The position numbers and the translations under genes are program-made. Below are positions 1-8,381 of a stretch of 64,000 nucleotides of DNA, piece by piece (the stretch's first letter is position 1; each line of letters opens with the position of its first letter). The DNA comes from RHKX01 sp046330415 (GTDB lineage: Bacteria; Actinomycetota; Thermoleophilia; Solirubrobacterales; 70-9), in assembly GCA_046330415.1 (NCBI GenBank), contig JAXLSW010000007.1, positions 124,001 through 188,000 of the forward strand. The letters are read 5' to 3'. The notes below the pieces were generated by a model, which saw nothing but the letters and a program-made list of their open reading frames with translations, did not search any database and was not told the origin of the DNA.

Positions 1-2
1 AG

Positions 3-119
3 GACGTTGCATCGACTCTCGGCACGTCGGTGCCAACCGCCCGTACCCGTGTCTCGCGCGCCCTGAGAGCGCTACGTGAGTCGGTCGAGATGGAATTGCC
101 ACCAAAGGAGATGACATGA
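3..119 (+). CDS. RNA polymerase sigma factor, C-terminal end (partial)
   Basis: An open frame with no start runs in from before the window and ends at TGA 117-119. Its last 38 or so residues include VASTLGTSVPTARTRVSRAL, the helix-turn-helix that contacts the -35 box in region 4 of ECF-type sigma-70 factors. The stop overlaps the ATG of the next gene (ATGA), so the two are probably translationally coupled. That neighbour is a single-span membrane protein of a type often found directly behind ECF sigma genes. Only the tail is visible, so the exact sigma group cannot be named. Confidence 0.75.
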   Translation, partial: DVASTLGTSVPTARTRVSRALRALRESVEMELPPKEMT

Positions 120-1036
120 CCCACGAACCGGTTGATCCTTTCCCGACGCTCTTGCTTCTTGGTCGCGAGTTCGACCAGCTCTCAGTCCGCAGCGATCCCG
201 CTCGTGGTCGCGTTAGCTCGCGTCGGTTCGTGGTCGCCGTTGCCGCCGCCTCCCTGATTGCGCTGGTGGTGCTCTCGGTTTCCCTCGCGGGGCCGCGCGG
301 CGATGCTCCGCTGAGCGTGTCGGAGGCCCAGGCCAAGATTGACTTACTGGCCGACCATGTCGGTCAAGATGGAGACGATCTCGTCTTGTCACCGGGTCAG
401 CTGCTCTACCAGGAGGAGTTCCGATCCCCGACGGGGCTGGTCGCTGATCTGAAGGGCAACGTCGCTTCGGCGCCGGTGGGAGGAACGACCATCCAGCGCT
501 GGATCTCGCGCGACGGGACGACCTGGTCCAGGGATGCAGGGGACGGGTCCGGCACGCCGGTAAAGGACCGTCAAGGTGACGGGGACTTTGGGCCTGGTGA
601 GCAGTTCGGGCTGGTGGGGTCCCTCTCGTACGACGATGTCCTTGCTCTGCCACGTTCGCCGGATGAGCTCGCGTCGCGTCTTCGCGAGCTCACGCCGTCG
701 GGTTCGTCGGGGCTCACCGCGCCTCTCGCCGGGCTGCTAGACCTACCCCTTCCCCTTGACCTGCAAGCGGCGCTGCTCCATGCCGCTGCGCAGGTGCCAA
801 GTGCTCAGGTCGAGGACCACATCAAGACGCCGGCCGGTGGCGAGGTGACCGCCATCTACTTTGGAGGCGCGAACGGCATCAGGTGGGAACTTCTGTTCGA
901 TCCAGACACCGGCTCATACCGAGGACGTGCTGTGGTTCTCCCGAGCGGACACCGCTACTTCGCCTCCTTGATCTTGACTCGTGGCGTCGTGAATGAACTC
1001 GGCGACACGTCGGGGGAGTCAGGAAACCGAGTCTGA
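116..1036 (+). CDS. CU044_5270-type single-span membrane protein, possible sigma-factor partner
   Basis: 306 residues: a cytoplasmic N-terminus of about 37, one membrane span near residues 38-58 (rich in V/A/L), then a long extracytoplasmic domain. The design (short N-terminus, one helix, about 240 residues outside) and the phrases LSVSEAQAKI and RDGTTWSRD fit the CU044_5270 family of actinobacterial membrane proteins usually encoded after ECF sigma factors. The start overlaps the sigma-factor stop by 4 nt. An anti-sigma or signal-sensing role is inferred from position only; no zinc-finger HxxxCxxC motif is visible in the N-terminus. Confidence 0.7.
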   Translation: MTHEPVDPFPTLLLLGREFDQLSVRSDPARGRVSSRRFVVAVAAASLIALVVLSVSLAGPRGDAPLSVSEAQAKIDLLADHVGQDGDDLVLSPGQLLYQEEFRSPTGLVADLKGNVASAPVGGTTIQRWISRDGTTWSRDAGDGSGTPVKDRQGDGDFGPGEQFGLVGSLSYDDVLALPRSPDELASRLRELTPSGSSGLTAPLAGLLDLPLPLDLQAALLHAAAQVPSAQVEDHIKTPAGGEVTAIYFGGANGIRWELLFDPDTGSYRGRAVVLPSGHRYFASLILTRGVVNELGDTSGESGNRV

Positions 1037-1067
1037 GACTGCCTTGAGCAGTAGCGGACTCACGACG

Positions 1068-1107
1068 CATCCACCCCCGCCAGTGAGCTCACAGGCGGGG
1101 GTGGATG
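1068..1107. terminator. 14-bp perfect inverted repeat between the sigma operon and the Crp-like gene
   Basis: Arms 1068-1081 (CATCCACCCCCGCC) and 1094-1107 (GGCGGGGGTGGATG) are exact reverse complements with a 12-nt loop. It lies 32 nt after the stop of the membrane protein, as expected for a strong GC hairpin terminator, though no T-tract follows. It could also act on the downstream regulator gene, whose start is close to the 3' arm. Confidence 0.6.
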
Positions 1108-1844
1108 TCAAGCGGCTTCGGCCAACCGCCCTGCGGGGCTATGGCGACACCAGACTGGATCGCGTTGCGCGAGTGTTCCGCGAAGACCCCGAGTTGGCTG
1201 GGGACACCAGTCCCGAAACCTTGGCACTCCTCTCCGAAGTCCGAGTGGACGTCGTCGTTGCAGAACAGCGGTCATGGGAACCGTCCGCCCAATTGCGGCA
1301 ACGAGCTTCCCTCGGGCTTCTTGTGCTCGAAGGGGTTCTCGTGCGGACCGTCCACGTCCTCGAAACCTTCGCAGTCGAACTCATTGGACGTGGGGATCTC
1401 ATCCTGGATCCTGCTCGAATCGAGACGTACGGTTCCATCCCGCAGCGATCGACCTTCGAGGTTCTGGTTCCGGCGCGAGTCGCGGTACTGGACGAACCCT
1501 TTCGGCAGGAATCCGCAGGATGGTGCGAACTGGACGTGCAGCTTGCGACTAGAACGGCTCGACGCCATACCGCGGCTATGGCCCGACTTGCTGCGGCCCG
1601 GCTTCCGAACGCCACTCAGCGTCTCCTGATCGTGCTGTGGGAACTTGCCGACCGTTGGGGCCGCCGAAGCAACGGCAAAGTGGTGATTGAGCTGCCGCTC
1701 ACCCAAGCCTTGCTTGCCGCACTCTCGTCTGTTAGGCGCGAGCAGGTTTCGCGGAAGGCGATGCCGGAATTGGTGGAGCGTGGACTGGTAGCGCGGCGAG
1801 AGGACGGCTTATATGAACTCAGAGGGGACGCACCTAAGGGTTGA
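1101..1844 (+). CDS. Crp/Fnr-family transcriptional regulator
   Basis: About 247 residues. The N-terminal half contains a cyclic-nucleotide-binding-like beta roll (around RASLGLLVLEGVLVRTV) and the C-terminal 80 residues a Crp-type winged helix with the recognition segment LAALSSVRREQVSRK, followed by wing residues and a final LYEL strand. The effector-binding Arg and Gly signature of true cAMP receptors is not evident, so the ligand is unknown. The start is uncertain: an ATG at 993 would place the gene across the end of the upstream gene and the inverted repeat at 1068-1107, so GTG 1083 or GTG 1101 is preferred. Confidence 0.75.
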   Translation: MDVKRLRPTALRGYGDTRLDRVARVFREDPELAGDTSPETLALLSEVRVDVVVAEQRSWEPSAQLRQRASLGLLVLEGVLVRTVHVLETFAVELIGRGDLILDPARIETYGSIPQRSTFEVLVPARVAVLDEPFRQESAGWCELDVQLATRTARRHTAAMARLAAARLPNATQRLLIVLWELADRWGRRSNGKVVIELPLTQALLAALSSVRREQVSRKAMPELVERGLVARREDGLYELRGDAPKG

Positions 1845-2029
1845 GGGTCCGCATAGCGGCAGCCTGCCTTGGCCGGATGATCGAGCCCATGGCTCCTGCC
1901 GGCGCCCGAGGTGTGCGCAGGTACACAAGCGCGCGCCAAGAGCAGTGCGCACACACACATCTCCTCTTGACTCTTTCGATGTCCGACGTACGGTCGCCCT
2001 AACCGTACAAGTGTGGAAAGGAGCCACAT

Positions 2030-2458
2030 ATGAAGTCCAGCAAGCCCAGGAGATGGCTCGGAGTCGGCGTCGTGGTGGCAGCTCTCGCAGGATCTGCGGC
2101 GGCCGTCGTCGCGAATGGTGCAACGACCAGAGATGACGTCACCGCATTTGCTCCCGCGCCACCGGCCGTAGCTCCATTCTGCGACACCCTCCCGTGTGTC
2201 TTCATTACCACCGAGGACAAGGGGCTGCAGTCCGGACGGGAGATGCTCAAGTCGGCAACGCCAGCCAGCGACTGTCCAGAGGCCAAGGCTGCTTACGAGG
2301 ATGCGGGCTACCCGATCGGAGGCTTCGATGGTCCGTGCCCAACATCCGACCAGTTGAAGAACATTCCACCTCCTGATCTCGACGGGTTCGCGAGGTTCCG
2401 ACAGGTGTACGAGGAGACAGCGGATCAGCTGCCTGTCTCGGCGGAGGGAAGCAGATGA
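2030..2458 (+). CDS. Small secreted or membrane-anchored protein, unknown function
   Basis: 142 residues preceded by GAAAGGAG 8 nt before the ATG. Residues 9-29 form an Ala/Val-rich signal or anchor segment after a KSSKPRR start. The mature part has four Cys residues (FCDTLPC, DCPEAK, GPCPTS), which suggests two disulfides outside the cell, and ends in a charged helix. I do not recognise the family. It overlaps the next gene by 4 nt (ATGA), so both are probably made from one transcript. Confidence 0.6.
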   Translation: MKSSKPRRWLGVGVVVAALAGSAAAVVANGATTRDDVTAFAPAPPAVAPFCDTLPCVFITTEDKGLQSGREMLKSATPASDCPEAKAAYEDAGYPIGGFDGPCPTSDQLKNIPPPDLDGFARFRQVYEETADQLPVSAEGSR

Positions 2459-2907
2459 CCGCCGACGTCAATCACATCAAGCTCAAGCGTCTGAGTCTCG
2501 GAGCGGTTGTGTTCCTCACAGTGGCAGCGTTGGCCTTCGCCGTGACATCTGCGTTTGCGGCGAATCTGTCGTGCCCGCCGGATTGCACGGGTACCGCAGG
2601 CTCGGACACCATCAACGGGAACGGCAACAACAACAACATCGACGCGAGAGGAGGTGACGACAGCGTCTACGGCAACGGTGGTCACGATGCCGAGGATGGT
2701 GAAGGTGGGAGCGACGGCCTCGTCGATGATCACGGGAATGACACTATCCGCGGTGGCGACGGCGCTAGCGACGTGTCGTGGGGCATCGCTGATAGCGGCA
2801 CCGATGATCTCTACGGAGGTGCCAATAACGGCGACCAGTGTTACTACGACGTCAGCATTGGCAACGACAACGTCGATTCGACCTGCGAGCAGAAGATCCC
2901 GTACTAG
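2455..2907 (+). CDS. Secreted protein with short RTX-like Gly/Asp/Asn repeats
   Basis: 150 residues. A signal peptide ends near residue 38 (AFAVTSAFAANLSC). The mature part carries degenerate nonapeptide repeats of the hemolysin-type calcium-binding class: GSDTINGNGN, ARGGDDSVYGNGGHD, HGNDTIRGGDGASD, TDDLYGGANNGD. Such repeats form a parallel beta-roll that folds when calcium binds. At this length there is room for about five turns and no enzymatic domain. Four Cys (two near the start, two near the end) may clamp the roll. It is translationally coupled to the Cys-rich secreted protein upstream, so the two may work together at the cell surface. Confidence 0.7.
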   Translation: MTADVNHIKLKRLSLGAVVFLTVAALAFAVTSAFAANLSCPPDCTGTAGSDTINGNGNNNNIDARGGDDSVYGNGGHDAEDGEGGSDGLVDDHGNDTIRGGDGASDVSWGIADSGTDDLYGGANNGDQCYYDVSIGNDNVDSTCEQKIPY

Positions 2908-3082
2908 GCAGAGCGAGTGCAAGGTTGGGTGGGTTGCGTGCCGCAGCCCACCCGACTGCGTACAGGTCGCGACCAGCAACGGTCGACCCTTTGTGCTCTG
3001 TGCCGTTTGGCCCCTCGGTTGACGACGGGAAGACTCGGGAACCGTCGCGGGAAGTCGGCTTCACCAGTTAAGTTGCCGGTCT

Positions 3083-4627
3083 ATGGAGGAGATCACCCGA
3101 CGGCGCCTGCTTCGCGATGGGACTGCGAGCGGCGCGGCGCTTGCGCTTGCCGGCTCTGGGGCGCTTGGGTCGTTCGCGGCCTCCGCGCCCGCTGCGGGCA
3201 AAGGCTCCAAGGCGCCTGAGTACGCCTTCGGCTTCCGCTCGCTGACCGAGGAGGTCCGGCTCCCGAGCGTTCCCGTCGACGGGGTGCTGCCGAAGTGGCT
3301 GCGGGGGGTGCTGCTGCGCAACGGCCCGGCGCTGTTCGAGATCGGGGAGCAGAAGCTCAACCACTGGTTCGACGGGCTCGCGATGCTGCACGCGTTCTCC
3401 TTCGGCGACGGGAAGGTCTCCTACGCCAACCGCTTCCTGCGCTCGAGCAACTACGAGTCGTGGAAGCGGGACGGCGTCATGGAGTACTCGGAGTTCGGGA
3501 CCGACCCGATCCCCGATCCGTGCCGGGCGATCTACAGTGGCGTCTCCTCGCTGCCGGTGCTCGGGCCGGTGCCGAACGCGAACGTCTCGATCGAGCGGCT
3601 CGGCAAGGTCTTCAAGGCGCACACCGAGATCCCCGTCCCCGTTCGCTTCGACCCGAAGACGCTGAAGACCCTCGGCGTCGACGGCGAGGTTCCCCAGGGC
3701 CGGCTCGGGACCGCCCACCCCCACCACGATCCCGACACCGGCGAGCGCTTCTCCTACGAATGCGAGCTGATCCCGCCCAGCGGGGTCCGGGTGATCAGCG
3801 AGCGCAAGGGCAAGCGCCGCGAGCTCGCCTTCATCCCGCAGGCGCGGGCGGGTTACATGCATTCCTTCGGGCTGACCCGCCGCTACGTCGCCGTCTTCAC
3901 GCAGCCCTGGGAGTTCGACCTGACGAAGTTCCTCGCCCCCGATCGCGGGCCGATCGTCACCAACTACGTCTGGGACGGCTCGGCCCCCTCCCAGATCCAC
4001 CTCGTCGATCGCAAGCGGGGTGGCGTCGCGGCGAGCTTCGAGCTCGAGCCCTTCTTCGTCTTCCACCACATCAACGCCTTCGACGACGGCGACAAGGTCG
4101 TCCTCGACGTCTGCGCCCATAAGGACAGCTCCGCGGTCGAGGCGCTCTACCTGAAGAACCTGCGCTCGCCCAACACGCGGATCCCGCAGGCGGCGCCGCG
4201 GCGGATCACCGTCGATCCCGCGAGCGGGAAGGCGCGGATGCGCGACCTCGCTGAGGGCAACTTCGAGCTCCCGCAGAAGGACTACGACACCGTCAACGCG
4301 CGGCCCTACCGCTACGCGTACGGCGTCGGCGCCCGCAAGCCGAAGAAGGACGGCTTCATCAACCAGGTCGCCAAGCTCGACATCAAGCGCGGCGAGATGA
4401 CCCACTGGCGCGAGCGCGGCTCCTACCCCGGCGAGCCCGTCTTCGTCCGCCGCCCCGGTTCCACCCGTGAGGACGACGGCGTCCTGCTCTCCGTCGTCTT
4501 CGACGCCGGGCGCCGCACCTCGTACCTGCTCGTCCTCGACGCCCGCGACCTGAGCGAGATCGCTCGCGCCTCGGTCCCCCACCACATCCCGTTCGGCTTC
4601 CACGGGCTACACGCCGACAAGGTCTGA
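3083..4627 (+). CDS. Carotenoid oxygenase family protein (RPE65/CCD type), Tat-exported
   Basis: 514 residues, normal for carotenoid or apocarotenoid cleavage dioxygenases, which use Fe(II) held by four histidines to split a conjugated double bond. Candidate iron ligands lie in GTAHPHHDPDTG (about residue 210), YMHSFG (259), FHHINAFDDGD (about 328) and GFHGLHA (about 506). The N-terminus TRRRLLRDG followed by a hydrophobic stretch to ASAPAAG is a twin-arginine signal, so the enzyme probably acts outside the membrane, which is uncommon for the family. A TAAGTT box ends 8 nt before the ATG, suggesting a leaderless mRNA. Stilbenoid or lignostilbene substrates are also possible. Confidence 0.88.
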   Translation: MEEITRRRLLRDGTASGAALALAGSGALGSFAASAPAAGKGSKAPEYAFGFRSLTEEVRLPSVPVDGVLPKWLRGVLLRNGPALFEIGEQKLNHWFDGLAMLHAFSFGDGKVSYANRFLRSSNYESWKRDGVMEYSEFGTDPIPDPCRAIYSGVSSLPVLGPVPNANVSIERLGKVFKAHTEIPVPVRFDPKTLKTLGVDGEVPQGRLGTAHPHHDPDTGERFSYECELIPPSGVRVISERKGKRRELAFIPQARAGYMHSFGLTRRYVAVFTQPWEFDLTKFLAPDRGPIVTNYVWDGSAPSQIHLVDRKRGGVAASFELEPFFVFHHINAFDDGDKVVLDVCAHKDSSAVEALYLKNLRSPNTRIPQAAPRRITVDPASGKARMRDLAEGNFELPQKDYDTVNARPYRYAYGVGARKPKKDGFINQVAKLDIKRGEMTHWRERGSYPGEPVFVRRPGSTREDDGVLLSVVFDAGRRTSYLLVLDARDLSEIARASVPHHIPFGFHGLHADKV

Positions 4628-4648
4628 GCCGAGGAGCAGGCCGCGGCC

Positions 4649-5752
4649 TCAGGCCTCCGCGCGCTCCGGCTTGTGGCGCTGGTGCAGGGCGATGCCGGCG
4701 AGCCCGAGCGGCAGCGGCAGCCAGTAAGTCATGAGCCGGTAGGCGAAGGTGGCGATCACCGCCTCGCTCGCGCCGACTCCCGCCAGCGCCAGTGTCGCGG
4801 TCAGTCCCGCCTCGACGAAGCCGAGCCCGCCGGGAGTGAACGGCACCTGCGCCAGCACCTGGGCGGTGCAGAAGGCGAGCAGGACCAGACCGGGGGAGGG
4901 GTGGGAGCCGACCGCCGCGAGCGCGCCGAGCAGGATCGCGTAGTCGAAGGCCCACCTCCCCGAGCAGGCGATCAGCGCCCGCCAGACGTTCGCCCCGAGC
5001 GCGGAGGTGAGCCGGTCGCGCTCCTTGACCAGCCGGTCGGGGAGGCCCCGGCCCGGCGGGTCCTTGCGTCCCACCTTGTTGATCGCGGCCTGCACGACCG
5101 CGCCGATTCTCCGCAGGATGCCCTCGCGGGTGAGTACCACCGTCGCCAGCCCCGCGAGCAGCACGAAGACGACGAGGCTGATCAGCCCGGCCTGCTGGAG
5201 CTGGTCGTCGGTGCCGCCCGTCAGCAGCGCCGGAAGCGCCAGCACCGGCAGGGCGAGGATCATCGCGAACGTGAGCAGGTTGACGGCGGTGATCGCGGTC
5301 ACGGCCCGACCCCGGTCCACTCCCCGCTCGACGAGCATCTTGTATTGCAGCCCCGCTCCGACGGCGCCGCCTCCGGGCGCGATCTTCGAGAGCGCGTTGC
5401 CGGCGAGCTGTGAATCGATGACGCCGGAGATCGGGGCGGAGGGGAGCGCCAGCTTCTGCAGCCACCACAGGCACGCGAGCGAGGCGATCAGCAGCCCGAA
5501 CAGCAGCGGGAACCAGAGCGGGTAGATGTCGCCGAGCTGTTTCCAGGCGGAGAGCAGATCGAGCAGGCTCGGCGCGACGAGATAGAGGGAGACGCCGGTG
5601 ATCGTCAGCCAGATGATCGTGCTGCGGAGCTTGCCGCGGTCGGGCTCGGTCTCGGATGCGAGCTCGACCTTGCGCTCGTTGGTCCGACTCTCGATTGAGC
5701 CCTCCATACGCTGAGCGATCGACTGCTGGTGGGTCCGCGTCTCGAAGCGCAA
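4649..5752 (-). CDS. Lysylphosphatidylglycerol synthase transmembrane / UPF0104 (flippase-like) protein
   Basis: 367 residues, mostly membrane-spanning. The hydrophobic pattern and the internal phrases IAPGGGAVGAGLQYKMLVERG and TPGGLGFVEAGLTATL are the hallmark of the LPG_synthase_TM (AglD/YbhN) family, which lacks the soluble aminoacyl-transfer domain of full MprF. Members are thought to handle lipid or polyprenyl-linked intermediates; the substrate cannot be read here. The start is TTG at 5752, supported by a TACGCT box 9 nt upstream; an in-frame ATG at 5707 is the alternative. Confidence 0.82.
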   Translation of the reverse strand: MRFETRTHQQSIAQRMEGSIESRTNERKVELASETEPDRGKLRSTIIWLTITGVSLYLVAPSLLDLLSAWKQLGDIYPLWFPLLFGLLIASLACLWWLQKLALPSAPISGVIDSQLAGNALSKIAPGGGAVGAGLQYKMLVERGVDRGRAVTAITAVNLLTFAMILALPVLALPALLTGGTDDQLQQAGLISLVVFVLLAGLATVVLTREGILRRIGAVVQAAINKVGRKDPPGRGLPDRLVKERDRLTSALGANVWRALIACSGRWAFDYAILLGALAAVGSHPSPGLVLLAFCTAQVLAQVPFTPGGLGFVEAGLTATLALAGVGASEAVIATFAYRLMTYWLPLPLGLAGIALHQRHKPERAEA

Positions 5753-5813
5753 GGGAGAGTCAGCGTATCCGGGCCGGGCCGAGAGGCCTCTGGCCCAGAG
5801 CGGCTCTGCGGGC

Positions 5814-7091
5814 TCAGCCTCGCTCGCCGTCGAGCCAAGCGGAGAACAGCCGGCCCGCGACCGGCAGGCCGTCTCCCTCCGCGCGTATGGCGGAGCCGAT
5901 GTCTGCGGCCCGTGCCTTCACCGATGGGTCTTGGAGCCCCCGCAGGCCCGCGTGCAACCGGGTCCGGGTGAGCTTGCGGAAGGGAATGTGGGAGCCGGTA
6001 CCGAGGCGGTTCATGTGCTCACCCCACCACGGTTGATCGCCGAGCACCGAGCAGACCATCGTCGGCAGGTCGGCGCCGAGCGAGGTGCTGAGCGAACCGA
6101 TGCCGCCGTGGTGGACGGCGGCCGCGCACCTGGGGAACAGGTCGTCGTGATCGACGGTGCCGACGACCCTGAGGTTGGCTGGTAGCGATTCGGCCGCCTC
6201 CGCGGCGACGCAGTTCTCGCTCACGATCGCTCGCACCCCGAGCTCTCCCGTGACGGAGACGATGTCCCCGAGCAGCCGCTGAGGTTCGAGCACCGGCATG
6301 CTGCCGAATCCGAGGAACACGGGCGGGTCGCCGGCGTCGAGCCAGTCCACGAGATCCGCCGGGAGTTCCTCATCGAGGTTCTGCCGCAAGGCGCTCGGCA
6401 GCTTCCAACCGGCGGTCACCTTGATGTGGTCCGGCCAGTCGGTCGGGCGCGGGAACAGGCTGGGGCTGAGGGCGTAGACAGCGAGGTAGCTCGGATCCTC
6501 CATGAGCCGCCGGACGGTCGGCTTCCTGCTGGGAGGGAGCCCGAGCTTCGCCCGGAACTCGTTGGCGGGGCCTGAAACCTGACGCCACCAGATCCAGGAG
6601 TCGAGCTTGTGGGTGGCGAGCCGCAACCACGGGGAGCGCATCCCACCGCTGGTGGTCGTCAGGGGCGAGTACTCCCGCGAGGGCGCCAGGGGGAACGGGA
6701 TGAAGAAGGCGACCGGGATCCCCAAGGCGTCGCTGAGCGCGAGTGAGCGATCCGCGGTGACATGGTTGCTGATCAGCGCATCGGCGCCCTGAGCTGCTGC
6801 GAGTTGCGCTTCGTCGAGGGCGTCGGCGTGGCGGGCGTACTCATGTGCCCAGCGACGCAGGAAGGTGTAGCCGCCGGTATGGAGGAGCTTCTGGCCTTCC
6901 GAGGTGCTGAGCCAAGCCATCATGTTCAGGGGAAGGGGAGCGGTCCGCAGCCCGGCGGCCGTCGCGAGCCCTCGGAACTCCTCGGGGACGGCGACCGTGA
7001 TCTCGTGCCCCTCTCGAGCGAGTGTCCAGCCGAGGGCGACAAGCGGCCCGACGTCGCCGCGCGTTCCGTGAGCGAAGAGCACCACCCTCAT
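5814..7091 (-). CDS. GT1-family glycosyltransferase (UDP-glucosyl/MGT-like)
   Basis: 425 residues in the two-Rossmann GT-B fold. The N-terminus VVLFAHGTRGDVGPLVALG is the acceptor-side signature of the sterol/macrolide glycosyltransferase group, and AAVHHGGIGSLSTSLGADLP followed by GDQPWWGEHM is the nucleotide-sugar site near residues 325-360. Such enzymes glycosylate hydrophobic acceptors such as sterols, carotenoids or macrolides. The start codon overlaps the stop of the upstream TetR gene (ATGA), so the regulator probably controls this enzyme directly. Carotenoid glycosylation is possible given the carotenoid oxygenase nearby, but that is only proximity. Confidence 0.87.
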   Translation of the reverse strand: MRVVLFAHGTRGDVGPLVALGWTLAREGHEITVAVPEEFRGLATAAGLRTAPLPLNMMAWLSTSEGQKLLHTGGYTFLRRWAHEYARHADALDEAQLAAAQGADALISNHVTADRSLALSDALGIPVAFFIPFPLAPSREYSPLTTTSGGMRSPWLRLATHKLDSWIWWRQVSGPANEFRAKLGLPPSRKPTVRRLMEDPSYLAVYALSPSLFPRPTDWPDHIKVTAGWKLPSALRQNLDEELPADLVDWLDAGDPPVFLGFGSMPVLEPQRLLGDIVSVTGELGVRAIVSENCVAAEAAESLPANLRVVGTVDHDDLFPRCAAAVHHGGIGSLSTSLGADLPTMVCSVLGDQPWWGEHMNRLGTGSHIPFRKLTRTRLHAGLRGLQDPSVKARAADIGSAIRAEGDGLPVAGRLFSAWLDGERG

Positions 7092-7678
7092 CGGTGCAGC
7101 GCCTCCACGAGCTCACGAATCGCATCGCGCGTCTCGAGCTCGCTCAGCTTGCGATCGCGGCGGAGCAGCTTCCACGTGTAGACGTCGGTGGCGCAGACGA
7201 GGAGGTCGAGGCGACGTACGCGCGCGTCGCCTCGAAGGCCGGCCAGCGCCGATGGAAAGGCTCGCTCCACCCAGCGCCGATGATCGTCTCGCCCGCCGTC
7301 CAGGAAGCGTCGCATCGATGGGATCCGGAGCTCGAGGGCAAGTGCCCGAATGACAGCGTCACCGACATCCTCGTAGTTCGCCACGAGGATGTCGATGGCG
7401 CCGGCGACGTCGTCGGGCTCGGCATCGGGACGAGCAAGCCTGCCCTGCGCCTGCTCCTCGAGCATCGCCTCGCCGACTCCTCGCTTGGTGCCGAAGTGGT
7501 TGACGACCGTCTGCAGCGACACTCCCGCTCGCTCGGCGATCAGCTTGAGCGTGATCTCGTCGTACCAGAGCTCGGCGTTGAGTTCGAGGGCGGCGTCGAG
7601 GATGCGCCGGCGCGTCGCCGCGGTCGACGCGGCACGCTCTCCCATTCGGTACTGACGCTTCTCGCTGCTTGGTTCCAT
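7088..7678 (-). CDS. TetR-family transcriptional regulator
   Basis: 196 residues. The N-terminal helix-turn-helix is seen in RRRILDAALEL, ITLKLIAERAGVSLQTVVNH and FGTKRGVGEAML; the rest is the helical ligand pocket. The gene overlaps the glycosyltransferase start by 4 nt, a two-gene operon probably under its own control. A TTGACA/TAATGT promoter lies just upstream and contains repeated GTTGTA words that could be the operator. ATG 7645 (residue 12) is an alternative start that fits the usual distance to the helix-turn-helix. Confidence 0.88.
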   Translation of the reverse strand: MEPSSEKRQYRMGERAASTAATRRRILDAALELNAELWYDEITLKLIAERAGVSLQTVVNHFGTKRGVGEAMLEEQAQGRLARPDAEPDDVAGAIDILVANYEDVGDAVIRALALELRIPSMRRFLDGGRDDHRRWVERAFPSALAGLRGDARVRRLDLLVCATDVYTWKLLRRDRKLSELETRDAIRELVEALHR

Positions 7679-7690
7679 TTGACTAGTACA

Positions 7691-7718
7691 ACATTACAAC
7701 GAAAGTCTCAGATGTCAA
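7691..7718 (-). promoter_or_regulatory. Sigma-70-type promoter of the TetR-glycosyltransferase operon
   Basis: On the minus strand TTGACA (7713-7718) and TAATGT (7691-7696) are separated by 16 nt. The -35 is a perfect consensus, unusual in this GC-rich window. Between and after the boxes the word GTTGTA occurs twice in direct repeat (GTTGTAATGTTGTA), a possible TetR binding site. Confidence 0.6.
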
Positions 7719-7738
7719 CCCAGAACCTCCCACAACGA

Positions 7739-7765
7739 CGACGACCGGCACGGGGCCGGTCGTCG
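7739..7765. terminator. Hairpin terminator at the end of the small secreted protein gene
   Basis: Perfect 11-bp stem CGACGACCGGC (7739-7749) with GCCGGTCGTCG (7755-7765) and a 5-nt loop, 26 nt beyond the stop of the minus-strand gene at 7791. There is no clear T-tract on either side. Confidence 0.6.
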
Positions 7766-7790
7766 CGTCGCGGAGTTGGGGAGCCGGGGG

Positions 7791-8189
7791 CTAGGGGAGG
7801 GCCTTGACCACCGGGCTGATGTCGGCGCCGCAGAGGCTGGTCTTGCCGACGCGGGCGTAGAACTTGCCCTTGCGGAGGCCGGTGTTGCCGGTCGCCCACA
7901 TGCCGTCGGGGCCGTTGGGCTGGGCGATGTCGGAGGCGACCTTCTGGTCGACGTGCCTGTCGGGGGTGCTGCCGAGCATCTTGAAGAGCGTCACCTTGCG
8001 GTTCGACTCGCAGCTGCTGTCGGAGCTGTGGACGTAGCCGAAGAAGTCGCCGCCGGACTCCGCCTGGATCGTGACCTCGGTCGGGGCGAGGTTCGCCGCC
8101 GACGCTTGCTCGGTCGCGAGGGCTCCGGTCAGGGAGATCGCGGCGATCGCCAGAAGGGGCTTGACGGACTTCAGGGACTTGATGCTCAT
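7791..8189 (-). CDS. Small secreted protein, Ig-like fold family, paralogue of the gene at 26311
   Basis: 132 residues with a signal peptide ending near ATEQASA. The mature domain has the pattern YVHSSDSSCESNRKVTLFK, a D-G-W turn, then GKFYARVGKTSLCG, which closely parallels the protein at 26311-26697 (DCIANRKIRLFK ... YYAKV ... LYC). Two Cys in equivalent places suggest a conserved disulfide. This layout is that of a single carboxypeptidase-regulatory or prealbumin-like beta sandwich, but no function is known. An AAAGGAAACGA ribosome site precedes the ATG. Confidence 0.65.
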   Translation of the reverse strand: MSIKSLKSVKPLLAIAAISLTGALATEQASAANLAPTEVTIQAESGGDFFGYVHSSDSSCESNRKVTLFKMLGSTPDRHVDQKVASDIAQPNGPDGMWATGNTGLRKGKFYARVGKTSLCGADISPVVKALP

Positions 8190-8381
8190 GTTCGTTTCCT
8201 TTCACCCCGGCCTCGCCGGGTCTCGTTCGCTTGCTGGATCCAGCTTCGCCCCGATCCGAGGTGGCTCCCAGGGTCCGGGCGCGTGGACGCCGGGGTCCGG
8301 CAGGGTCGGCTCAGTCACCCGACGGGGTGGGAATCAGGCGTGCGCCGCGGCCGGGACGCCTCGCATTACGATCAGGAGCCG

